From JBBQSN01 sp038213835 (GTDB taxonomy: Bacteria; Actinomycetota; Actinomycetes; Actinomycetales; CAWJMD01), in the NCBI GenBank assembly GCA_038213835.1, contig JBBQSN010000008.1, forward strand, positions 1-35,833: a stretch of 35,833 bases of DNA, written 5' to 3'. The translations under genes and the position numbers were made by a program. The notes under the pieces are model-generated. The model did not search any database. It was not told the origin of the DNA and was given only the letters and a program-made list of their open reading frames with translations. Within the stretch, counting starts at the first letter, position 1. Each line of letters starts with the position of its first letter. Shown piece by piece: positions 25,218-33,157 of the stretch.

Positions 25218-28200
25218 TCATCGACCACCCTCCTCCCCGGCGCCCGCCGCAGCAGGCTCCGTGGCCTCGCTCGCACGTCCGCGGTTCACGCCCGCCTGGA
25301 AGCCCGACAGCATGCTGCGGACGTCGGCGGCGGTCCGCCCGGGACGGCTGGGGACGGCTGCCTGAGGTGCGGACACCTCGGCGGCAGCGCTCGCGCCGCG
25401 GGTGCGGCGGACGAGTGGGGCGTTGCCGCCGGCGGCGGCACCCCCCTCGGGACGGTAGGACGACAGGGCGGACAGCTCGCTGAGCGCGATGGAGGCCATC
25501 GCCGAGCGCTGACGCAGGACGTCACCGGCCCCCTGGACCGCAGGCTCGGGGACGACCGGGTCCTGCGTCGTCTTCGGCACCAGCGGGGTCGAGGGCGCCG
25601 CCATCATCGGCGTGTAGGCCTCGGCGAAGTCCGCGGTGGCGGTGGCGGCCAGGTCGCCGGCCGTCATCGTCGGGTAGGTGACCCGGGTCGGCTGGCCGAC
25701 GGCGTCCGGGATGTCGCGGCGACCGCGACCCGGCAGCTTGCGGCCGCGCTTGCCCGACGCCCCCGGGAGGATGTCCATCGCGCTGGCGCTGGAGAAGACC
25801 GGCGCCGGCTCGGGCTCGGGGGTCACGGGCGCCTCCGCGACCGGCTGGGACGCCAGGGCGCTCAGCTCGCTCGCCGCGCTGCGCCGGTGCTGCGGCACGC
25901 TGCGCGCCTCGGTCACCTGCTGGGCGACGGGCTCCTGGGCGGGCTGGGGCTCCGGCTGGGGCTCCGGCTCGAAGGCCACGAGCGGCTCCGGCTCCGGCTC
26001 CGGCTCGTCGAGCACCACCGGCTCGTCGAGCACCACCGGCTCGTCGAGCAGGGGGACCTGGTCGAGCTGAGCGGTCTCCTCGAGCACCGGGGTGGTGTCC
26101 TCGAGCACGACGGAGATCTCATCGAGCGCGGCGACCTCGGGGGCCGCCTCGCCCTCGGACGCCGGGACGGCGTCGGGGGAGACCGACCGGCCGACGGCCT
26201 CGGCGCGACGAGCGCGGAAACCGGTGAACAGGCCCGGGCGGGCCTCGCTCGGCTCCCGCCGCTGGGCCGGGACGGTGGGCTCGGGGACGGCCACCGGGGC
26301 GACCGGGCTGCGGGTGGGCAGGGCCGGGGCGTCCGTGGTCGGGGCGGTGGTCGGGGCGGCGGCCGCGGGGGCCGGCGCCGGGGTCGACGGCCGGTCGCGC
26401 TTGGGCAGGTCGCCGCCGCGCTTGGGCAGTCCCTCGGACGGGACGATCCTCGGGGTGAGGGTCCGGTGGTCGACGTCGGCGGCGGCGGCGGCCACGGCCT
26501 GGGCCGCGTGGGCCAGGGCGTCGGCGCTGACCGGCGCGATGCTGTCGGCCCGGTGGGCCGGCGCCTTGTCCGGGGCGACCTCGCCGGCGGGGGCGTTCGG
26601 GTCCTCGATGCTGCCGGGCGTGAACAGGGCGGCGGGCAGGTCGACGGTCGCGACCGTGCCGCGTCCGTCGCCCGGGCTGAGGACCACGGTGGCCTCGAGT
26701 CGGCTCGAGAGCCGGCCGACCACGTAGAAGCCGAGGCGCTGTGCGCCCACCGCCTCGGAGACGGGCGGGTTCTGGATCCGGTCGTTCGCCTCCTCGAGCT
26801 CCTCGGCGCTCATGCCGAGGCCCTCGTCGGTGATCGTGAGGCGCACGCCCAGCGGGCCGTTGTCGGTGCTGACCAGCACCCGGCTGCTCGGGTCCGAGAA
26901 CGCGGTGGCGTTCTCCAGCAGCTCGGCCAGCATGTGGGCCGCGATGAGGGCGGCGTGGCCCACCATCGGCGGGTCGACGTGCTGGGCGAGGTCGACGCGC
27001 TCGTAGTGCTCGATCTCCGAGGAGGCCGTGCGGACGACGTCGGCCAGCGGCATCGGGCGGCGCAGGCGCCGGCCGGTGTCGATCCCGGCGAGCACCAGCA
27101 GCGACTCGGCGTTGCGACGCATCCGCGTGGCGAGGTGGTCGAGCTTGAACAGGTTGTCCAGCGTCTCCGGGTTCTCCTCCGTGCGCTCCAGCTGGTCCAG
27201 GAAGGACAGCTGGCGCGAGAGCAGCACCTGGTCGCGGCGGGCGACGTTGACGAACATGGCGGCGATCGAGCCGCGCAGCGCGGCCTGCTCCTGGGCGGTG
27301 GCGACGGTCGTCTTGTTGACGTCGTTGAACGCGCGGGCGAGCCGGCCGACCTCGTCGTTGGACCGGACGGGGATCTCCAGGATGGTGATCTCCGGTCCCT
27401 CGCCCGGGGTGGCCATCTGCTCGACCATCCTGGGCAGGTCCTCGCGGATCTGCGCGGCCGCCTCGGTCAGGCGACGCAGCGGGCGGGTGATCCGGCGGGC
27501 CAGCCACAGGGCCAGCAGCACCGGGACCACCACGGCCAGGAAGGCGACGACGATGACCTGCAGGGACCGGCGGGAGGCATCGGCCGACAGCTCGACCGAG
27601 CGGTCCTCGGCCCCGTCGATCAGGCGGGTCAGGCCCGAGCCGAGGGAGTTGATGTCCTCCTCGAAGGCACCGACCCAGGACTTCACGTCGATGTTCTCGA
27701 AGACGCCGTCGGGGGCGCCGAGGGTGCGCGAGCGGGCCAGCTGCAGGGTGTACCCGGTGGCGGGGGTCCGCACGCCGGCGGTGTTGCTGGTGACCGCGGT
27801 GCGCTCACGGACCAGGTCGGTGCGCAGGGCGGCAGCGGTCGCGGCGGACTCGGCGGCCTCGGTGAACCCGCCCGCGGCGACGGACGGCGTGGTGACGTCG
27901 CGCTCGGAGCTGACCGCGTCCAGCAGCTCCAGGGTGGCGGTGTAGGCGCGCAGCTGGTTCGCGAGGGTGCGGTCGTCGACGCCGTCGGCGATCGCGGCCG
28001 GCAGCGCGATGTCGGTGCGGATGATCTCGGTGTAGCGGATCAGTGCCTGCTCGGGCGTGAGGGTCCTGCCGTCGACCTGGCGGCGCAGCTCGGAGATGGT
28101 GTCGTTCGCGGACTGCGAGGCGGCGTACCCGGCTCGCGACTGCTCGTCCAGCTCGCTGAGGTCGAGGGTCGAGGTCGACTCGTCGAACTCGGCCATCCCG

Positions 28201-28469
28201 ACGTCCAGGCCCTGTCGGACCTTCGCCAGGGCGGGAGCCTGGGCCTCGTCGCCCGACAGCACGGCGACGGTCAGGGCACGCTCTGTACCCAGCCTTCTCA
28301 CCAGGTCGGTGAGACCGCTCGCCCGCTCGGTCAGGGCCTCGATCTGCCGGGCCTTGCGCGCGTCGGTGGCGGCGGTCGTCGCGATGACGCCTGCTGCCAG
28401 CGCGAGAACAAGGACCGGAAGGGCGAGAACGGCCAGGATCTTGGCCCTGATGCCGAAGCTCCGCAGCAT
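25218..28469 (-). CDS. cvnA: Conservon sensor kinase-like protein with NIT domain (CvnA)
   Basis: A 1083-residue membrane sensor. Helix 1 is at about residues 10-32. An outside domain of about 270 residues follows; its helical pattern, with RLGTERALTVAVLSGDEAQ, is that of the NIT (nitrate/nitrite sensing) type. Helix 2 is at about 303-325, then HAMP, then LDHLATRMRRNAESLLVL (His445) and a GHKL ATPase with N-box HMLAELLENATAFS and G1 DEGLGMS. The last 460 residues are low-complexity Pro/Glu/Ala/Val sequence with two short basic or hydrophobic islands (KRGRKLPGRGRRD, RQRSAMASIALSELSAL). The ATG at 28469 directly precedes helix 1 and is chosen over the upstream one. It is first in the cvnABCD operon. 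The ligand is unknown. Confidence 0.93.
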   Translation of the reverse strand: MLRSFGIRAKILAVLALPVLVLALAAGVIATTAATDARKARQIEALTERASGLTDLVRRLGTERALTVAVLSGDEAQAPALAKVRQGLDVGMAEFDESTSTLDLSELDEQSRAGYAASQSANDTISELRRQVDGRTLTPEQALIRYTEIIRTDIALPAAIADGVDDRTLANQLRAYTATLELLDAVSSERDVTTPSVAAGGFTEAAESAATAAALRTDLVRERTAVTSNTAGVRTPATGYTLQLARSRTLGAPDGVFENIDVKSWVGAFEEDINSLGSGLTRLIDGAEDRSVELSADASRRSLQVIVVAFLAVVVPVLLALWLARRITRPLRRLTEAAAQIREDLPRMVEQMATPGEGPEITILEIPVRSNDEVGRLARAFNDVNKTTVATAQEQAALRGSIAAMFVNVARRDQVLLSRQLSFLDQLERTEENPETLDNLFKLDHLATRMRRNAESLLVLAGIDTGRRLRRPMPLADVVRTASSEIEHYERVDLAQHVDPPMVGHAALIAAHMLAELLENATAFSDPSSRVLVSTDNGPLGVRLTITDEGLGMSAEELEEANDRIQNPPVSEAVGAQRLGFYVVGRLSSRLEATVVLSPGDGRGTVATVDLPAALFTPGSIEDPNAPAGEVAPDKAPAHRADSIAPVSADALAHAAQAVAAAAADVDHRTLTPRIVPSEGLPKRGGDLPKRDRPSTPAPAPAAAAPTTAPTTDAPALPTRSPVAPVAVPEPTVPAQRREPSEARPGLFTGFRARRAEAVGRSVSPDAVPASEGEAAPEVAALDEISVVLEDTTPVLEETAQLDQVPLLDEPVVLDEPVVLDEPEPEPEPLVAFEPEPQPEPQPAQEPVAQQVTEARSVPQHRRSAASELSALASQPVAEAPVTPEPEPAPVFSSASAMDILPGASGKRGRKLPGRGRRDIPDAVGQPTRVTYPTMTAGDLAATATADFAEAYTPMMAAPSTPLVPKTTQDPVVPEPAVQGAGDVLRQRSAMASIALSELSALSSYRPEGGAAAGGNAPLVRRTRGASAAAEVSAPQAAVPSRPGRTAADVRSMLSGFQAGVNRGRASEATEPAAAGAGEEGGR
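26002..26050. repeat. 18-bp in-frame tandem repeat in the cvnA tail
   Basis: GGCTCGTCGAGCACCACC occurs twice in tandem (26002-26019, 26020-26037), with a third partial copy to 26050. It encodes repeats of VVLDEP in the acidic Pro-rich tail of CvnA. A neighbouring GCTCCG hexamer run encodes EPEPEP. The unit is a multiple of three, so copy changes keep the frame. Confidence 0.85.
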
Positions 28470-28646
28470 GGGATGACCTTCCACTCGTCTGACGCTCGTG
28501 AGTCCGGCGCGACATGCTGCCGGGCCCGATGGACCTCCATCGGTCGCGATGCCGTCCGCATTGACCACACCAGCCATGCGTATCACCCGAACGGAGCAGT
28601 CCCGTCCCGGCGCGTCGCCGTGACGGCGTAGGGCAAAGTGGGGATC

Positions 28647-29303
28647 ATGCCCGGTCCGAGCGTCGTGCTGCTAGCCGGTGGAGCCTCTGTCCGGTTCGGG
28701 TCCGACAAGCTCGCCGCCCGCGTGGGTGAGCACGACCTGCTGTCCGTCGCCCTCTCGCGCCTGCCCCCCGGACCCGCCGTCACCCTCGTCGGGCCCGGAC
28801 GTCCCCTCGCGGCCCCCAGGGCCGTCGACGCCCCGACCCGGCCACCACGGACGGTGACGTGGGTCCGGGAGTCCCCGGCCGGTTCCGGGCCCGCCCGGGC
28901 CCTGCACGCCGGCGTCGCAGCGGCCCTGGCGGCCCGACCGACGCTGCCCGTGGTGGTCCTGCCCGCCGACGCGCCCGACGCCCACCTGGCCGTCGAGCCA
29001 CTGCTGGCAGCGCTGTCGGCGCTGCTCGAGAGGGACCCCGCCGCGCTCGGTGTGGTCGGCGTCGACGGCTCCGGAGGTCTGCAACCGCTGCACCTGGCGC
29101 TGGCGCCCGCCGCCGGTGCTGCTCTGGGGGCCGACCCCCCGGCACCCGGCTCGTCCGCCCGGGCGCTGGTCCGGGCCCTGCGCCTGGAGCCGGTGCCCCT
29201 GCCCGCCCGCTCGACCCAGGACGTCGACACCCCGGACGACCTCGCGGCCTGGCAGCGAGACGACCGCGCCGCCCCGGGCGCCGCCCACGACGGGGCCGGC
29301 TAG
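28647..29303 (+). CDS. MobA-like nucleotidyltransferase (molybdenum cofactor guanylyltransferase type)
   Basis: A 218-residue NTP-transferase-like protein. The N-terminal nucleotide motif is VVLLAGGASVRFGSDKL, the LAGGxSxRxGxDK signature of MobA. The Asp-containing VVVLPADAPDAHL corresponds to the metal-binding PCDxP region, although the Cys is replaced. The end shows ARSTQDVDTPDDLAAW, the usual C-terminal DxDTPxDL of the family. The ATG at 28647 has GGGGA just upstream. The stop TAG (29301-29303) is made from the TA target of an IS630 element plus the first base of that element. The last 10-15 residues (RDDRAAPGAAHDGAG) are therefore probably not the original end. Divergent from cvnA. Confidence 0.8.
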   Translation: MPGPSVVLLAGGASVRFGSDKLAARVGEHDLLSVALSRLPPGPAVTLVGPGRPLAAPRAVDAPTRPPRTVTWVRESPAGSGPARALHAGVAAALAARPTLPVVVLPADAPDAHLAVEPLLAALSALLERDPAALGVVGVDGSGGLQPLHLALAPAAGAALGADPPAPGSSARALVRALRLEPVPLPARSTQDVDTPDDLAAWQRDDRAAPGAAHDGAG

Positions 29304-30412
29304 TGGTCCGTCGTTGATTTGATCTGGTGGAGGGCGTCGCGGCCTCGTTGGACCTTGGCGATGATGTCGTCGGCGGTGGCTTTCCAGATGAAGGGTTTGG
29401 GGTCGGTGTTCCAGTACGCGGCCCAGGTGGTGATGGCGTCGGTGAGGTCGGCGACGCTGGTGAAGCGGCCTCGGCGGAGTCGTTTGTCGGTCAGTTCCTT
29501 GAACCAGCGCTCGATCAGGTTGGTCCACGAGCTCGAGGTGGGGGTGAAGTGCAGGTGCCAGCGGCGGCGGTCGCGGTGGGCAAGCCACTTGGTGATCTCG
29601 GGTGCTGAGTGGGCTGAGAGGTTGTCCAGGACGACATGGACCGCGAGCCCACGTGGGACGCTGGCGTCGATCTGCTTGAAGAAGCGCAGCACATCTACTG
29701 CCGCGTGGCGTTTGGCCAGTCCGGTCAGTACTTCTCCGGTGGCCACGTTCATCGCGGCGAACAGGTCGATGGTGCCGTTGCGCTTGTAGTCGTGGGTCAT
29801 CGTGCCGGCCCGGCCGGGCTTGAGCGGTAGCGAGGGTTGGGTTCGGTCCAGCGCCTGGCACTGGGTCTTCTCGTCGAAGCTGAACACCACCGCCCGCGCC
29901 GGTGGGTTCAGGTAGAGCCCGACGACGTCGACCAGCTTGGACTCGAAGTCGGGGTCGTTGCTGATCTTGAAGGTGTCCACCCGCCACGGCTTGAGGTTGT
30001 GGTCGGCCCAGATCTTCGCGACGGAGTCCTTGCCGATCCCGACCCGGTCGGCCAGGGTCCGGGTGCTCCAGTGCGTCGAGCCATCGGCGGGCCGTTCGTG
30101 CCGGGTCAGGCGCAGCACCTCGGCCACCGTCCCCACAGGCAGCGACGGCTTGCGGCCGCGGCCCTTGGCGATCGTCCCGACACCGGCAGGGCCCTTCTCG
30201 ACGAAGCGTTTGCGCCACCGGCGCACCGCATCGGAGTCGGTCCCGGCGCGCCGGGCGATCTCCTCGTTCGCGACACCGTCGGCGGCCAGCAGCAACGCCT
30301 TGGCTTGAACGACCGTGCGATGCGGCAGCGACGTCGACCGCGACATCCTCACCAGCTCAGCGCGGTCATCGTCGCTGACGTCCAGGGCCGGAGCGGCAAC
30401 AGAAGTAGGCAC
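29300..30412 (-). CDS. IS630 family transposase
   Basis: A 370-residue DDE transposase. N-terminal helix-turn-helix domains carry ANEEIARRAGTDSDAVRRWRKRFVEKG and a second RTLADRVGIGKDSVAKIW. The catalytic core has Asp in FSFDEKTQCQ, Asp in HVVLDNLSAHSAPE and Glu in SSWTNLIERWFKELT. The reading frame is intact from a GTG at 30412. The stop codon TAG spans the TA target and the base outside it (29300-29302), so the transposase terminates outside its own element. Confidence 0.95.
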   Translation of the reverse strand: MPTSVAAPALDVSDDDRAELVRMSRSTSLPHRTVVQAKALLLAADGVANEEIARRAGTDSDAVRRWRKRFVEKGPAGVGTIAKGRGRKPSLPVGTVAEVLRLTRHERPADGSTHWSTRTLADRVGIGKDSVAKIWADHNLKPWRVDTFKISNDPDFESKLVDVVGLYLNPPARAVVFSFDEKTQCQALDRTQPSLPLKPGRAGTMTHDYKRNGTIDLFAAMNVATGEVLTGLAKRHAAVDVLRFFKQIDASVPRGLAVHVVLDNLSAHSAPEITKWLAHRDRRRWHLHFTPTSSSWTNLIERWFKELTDKRLRRGRFTSVADLTDAITTWAAYWNTDPKPFIWKATADDIIAKVQRGRDALHQIKSTTDH

Positions 30413-30449
30413 CCGCCAAGACTACCTTGTTATTTCACAGACGGACCAC
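29303..30449 (-). mobile_element. IS630 family insertion sequence, complete
   Basis: The element is 1147 bp and has 10-bp perfect terminal inverted repeats GTGGTCCGTC (29303-29312) and its complement (30440-30449), with partial matches further in. TA is present on both outer sides (29301-29302, 30450-30451), the target duplication of the IS630/Tc1 group. One intact transposase fills it. The two flanks belong to different genes, MobA-like on the left and an IS1380 transposase interior on the right. Confidence 0.92.
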
Positions 30450-30452
30450 TAG

Positions 30453-31368
30453 CAGGGCGCCGCCTACGGGTACTCCGGGGTCAAGGGCCTCAACGCTCAG
30501 ATCGCGACCCTGTCCTCCCCGACGTGCGCACCGGTGATCGCCGCGTCCCGGCTGCGCAAGGGCAACGTCGCCTCCGGGCACGGCGCCGCCCGCCTGGTGG
30601 CCGACGCCGTCGTGACCGCCCGCGCCGCGGGGGCCACCGGGGCGCTGATGGTGCGGGCCGACTCGGCCTACTACCGCCGCGACGTGATCGCTGCCGCGCT
30701 GCGGGCCAAGGCGTGGTTCTCGGTGACTGTGCGGATGAACCCCTCCGTGCGCCAGGCGATCTCGGGCATCCCCGAGCAGTCCTGGACCACCATCCGGTAC
30801 CCGCGGGCGATCTGGGACGAGGCCGAGCAGCGGTTCATCTCCGAAGCCGAGGTCGCCGAGACCAACCTGACCGCGTTCACCTCCCACCCCAAGGCCCGGC
30901 AGGTGACGTGCCGGCTGGTGGTGCGCCGGGTCCGGCGACTGAACCACGCCACCCGCGCCGCCGCCCAGGCCGGTCAGGACGAGTTGTTCACCAGCTGGCG
31001 CCATCACGGGTTCGTCACCAACTCGCCCCTGCCCACCGTCCAGGCCGACGAGATCCACCGTGACCACGCCGTCGTCGAGCAGGTCATCGCCGAGCTCAAG
31101 GACGGCCCGCTGGCGCACGCCCCGTCGGGCAAGTTCACTGCGAACGCCGCCTGGCTCGCGCTGGCCTGCATCGCGTTCAACCTCCTGCGCGCCGCCGGCT
31201 CCGCCGCGAGCGTGCGGCACGCCAAGGCCCGCTGGGCCACCGCGCACCCACCTGGTCGACGTCCCGGCCCGGATCGCCTCCACCGGTCGACGCCTGACCT
31301 TGCACCTGCCGACCCACTGGCCCTGGGCCGCCGCCTGGGAAGACCTCTGGAGCACCGCCACCACCTGA
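30453..31368 (+). pseudogene. IS1380 family transposase fragment, 5' cut and frameshifted
   Basis: The sequence opens in mid-protein directly at the IS630 right end: QGAAYGYSGVKGLNAQIATL. The core follows (VADAVVTARAAGATGALMVRADSAYY, EQVIAELKDGPLAHAPSGKFTANAAWLALACIAFNLLRAAG), characteristic of IS1380 transposases. At about 31240, after KARWATAH, the frame shifts, and the family-like end THLVDVPARIASTGRRLTLHLPTHWPWAAAWEDLW appears in another frame to a stop at 31368. The N-terminal third is missing. It is dead as a transposase. The right terminus of the element was not located; it should lie within the next 150 bases. Confidence 0.88.
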
Positions 31369-31520
31369 CCACCCGGCCGGACCGGCCCTGCAGGAACGAC
31401 CCCGACGTGGAAGAACCGGACAGACCGGCCACCCGGCCACGCCCTCACCACCACCGCCGGACAATCACTCCCCAGAATCACGAGCGAGAGCACCGAGAAT
31501 CAGCGCCGGTGGATCACGGA

Positions 31521-31998
31521 TCAGCGAACTCGGGGCAGCGCACGGTCCCGGTGGGTGACCTCTACCCGCACGCTGCAGCGTAGGTCGTCCCTGCCGAGCA
31601 CTCACGCCAGGTCGGAGCTCGCGCGGTCGCAGGCCGCGGCGAGCTGCTCGAGGTCGGTGCCGCGCTCGATCGTGACGCGGATGGTGGCAACGACCTGACC
31701 GCACGATCACGCAGCACCCGGCTGCGGGCCGAGCGGACGCCCGGGACCTGTTCCAGCGAGTCGGCGGCCGCTGACTCGACGGCATGGGCATCGACCTCGA
31801 GCTGCCCTCGGCACCGGTCCCGCTCAGACGACGCCGCCCACACAGCGGTCCGCCAGGTGCCCGGCGAGCCAGCGCAGGCCGCGCAGGGTGGACTTGCCCT
31901 GCGACGCCCAAGGCCCACGGCCACCAGCCAGCGGTCGCCGCCGACTGCACCGGCGTCGTGCTGAGCTCGCTGGGTGCGGTCACCGCCACAGTCACCCA
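31521..31998 (-). pseudogene. Decayed DUF6286-type (alkaline-shock-cluster) gene
   Basis: No single frame is coding, but pieces in three frames join into one recognisable protein. They are AATAGWWPWALGVAGQ..., then LRWLAGHLADRCVGGVV; then LEVDAHAVESAAADSLEQVPGVRSARSRVLRDRAV; then VVATIRVTIERGTDLEQLAAACDRASSDLA, a TGA where an Arg codon is expected, and VLGRDDLRCSVRVEVTHRDRALPRVR with a stop at 31521. This order matches the DUF6286/Asp23-like membrane proteins that sit in alkaline-shock gene clusters of actinobacteria. At least two frameshifts and one nonsense codon are needed, so it is a pseudogene. The family call is from memory. Confidence 0.65.
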
Positions 31999-32116
31999 CC
32001 CCTGTGCGACGAGGTACCAGCCACCCAGGGTAGGCCCGCCAGGACGAGCACCAGGACGAGGACCACGGCCACCATGCGGTCCGGAGCGGTCATCGTGCCA
32101 TCCGACCCCCGCACCT
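31999..32116 (-). pseudogene. Possible membrane-segment remnant at the deletion junction
   Basis: On the minus strand a run of hydrophobic codons (MVAVVLVLVLVLAGLPWVAG) precedes the decayed DUF6286-type gene. It could be its first transmembrane helix or part of a neighbour of the same cluster. It ends where the truncated GH4 gene begins, so this is also the position of a deletion or rearrangement junction. Confidence 0.35.
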
Positions 32117-33157
32117 GACCGCTACTTCGAGGTGCCCGCCAGCTTTGGATTGCAGCAGACGATCGGTGACACCCTCGGTGTGGGCGGCGTCTTCCGCGCC
32201 CTGCGCACCTTCCCGTTCCTGCGTGACCTGGCTCGGGACATGGAGCAGTTGTGCCCTGACGCGCTCCTGCTGAACTACACGAACCCCATGGCGATAAACA
32301 TCTGGTGGCTGAACGCCGTCGCACCCCGGGTCAAGGCCTACGGGCTCTGCCACAGCGTCTACTGGACCGTGGTCGGGCTCAGCGAGGTGATGGGCGTGCC
32401 GCACGAGGAGGTCGCGTTCCACTCCGCGGGGGTGAACCACCAGGCGTGGCTGTTACGCCTGGAGAGGGACGGGCAGGACCTGTACCCACTGCTGGACGCG
32501 CGCATCGCTTCGGACCCAGAGCTTCGTCGCCGGGCCCGCGTCGACATGTACCGAAGGCTGGGTTACTACCCGACCGAGACCAGCGAGCCCTCCAGCGAGT
32601 ACGTCCCGTGGTACCCCGGGAAGCCGAAGGAGGTCGAGCGCCTGCGACTGCCGATCGGTGTCTTCGTCGAGATCAGCGAGGAGAACGTGCGCACCTTCAA
32701 GCGGACGCGCGAGCTGGTCCGCGCCGGCGAGGACGTCCCCGTGGAGACCGAGACCACCGAGTACGCCCCGCAGGTCATCCACAGCATCGTCACCGGCACG
32801 TCACGGAGCATCCAGGTCAACGTCGCCAACAGCGGCCTCATCGACAACCTGCCCAGCGCTGCTGGGGTGGAGATGGCGGCGATCGTGGACGCCGACGGCG
32901 TGCATCCCGTGCCTGTCGGATCGCTTCCCGCACAGTGCGCGGCGTTGAACAGGTCCTTCCTCAATGTCGCCGAGCTGACCGTCGTCGCCGCCCTCGAGGA
33001 AGACCCCCGCGCCATCTTGCGGGCGGTCATGCTTGACCCCAATGCCTCGGCGAACCTGGGCGTCGACGACATCTGGTCACTGTGCGACGAGCTCGCTGCG
33101 GCACACGGCGACTTGCTTCCTGCGTGGGCGCGGGGGCCGCTTGCCCCGCGGCCATGA
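32117..33157 (+). pseudogene. GH4 family glycosidase, 5' truncated
   Basis: A C-terminal portion (about 346 residues) of an alpha-glucosidase/alpha-galactosidase-type GH4 enzyme. Homology begins abruptly at DRYFEVPASFGLQQTIGDTLGVGG. LLLNYTNPMAINIWW, the metal-ligand regions GLCHSVYW and HSAGVNHQAWLL, and the downstream ...GTSRSIQVNVANSGLIDNLP follow. GH4 enzymes need NAD+ bound by an N-terminal Rossmann motif of about 100-130 residues, which is wholly absent. Upstream sequence belongs to the opposite-strand decayed gene. A fused frame extends left but is antisense material, not protein. The stop overlaps the next ATG (ATGA), evidence of a former operon. Confidence 0.88.

Noticed and set aside
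25887..28631. 914-codon plus-strand open frame opposite cvnA
   Set aside because: Antisense to a clear sensor protein; Gly/Arg/Asp/Val-only composition typical of the mirror frame in high-GC genes.
31784..32116. N-terminal extension of the GH4 frame
   Set aside because: The extension is antisense to the decayed DUF6286-type gene and has no resemblance to the GH4 NAD-binding domain.
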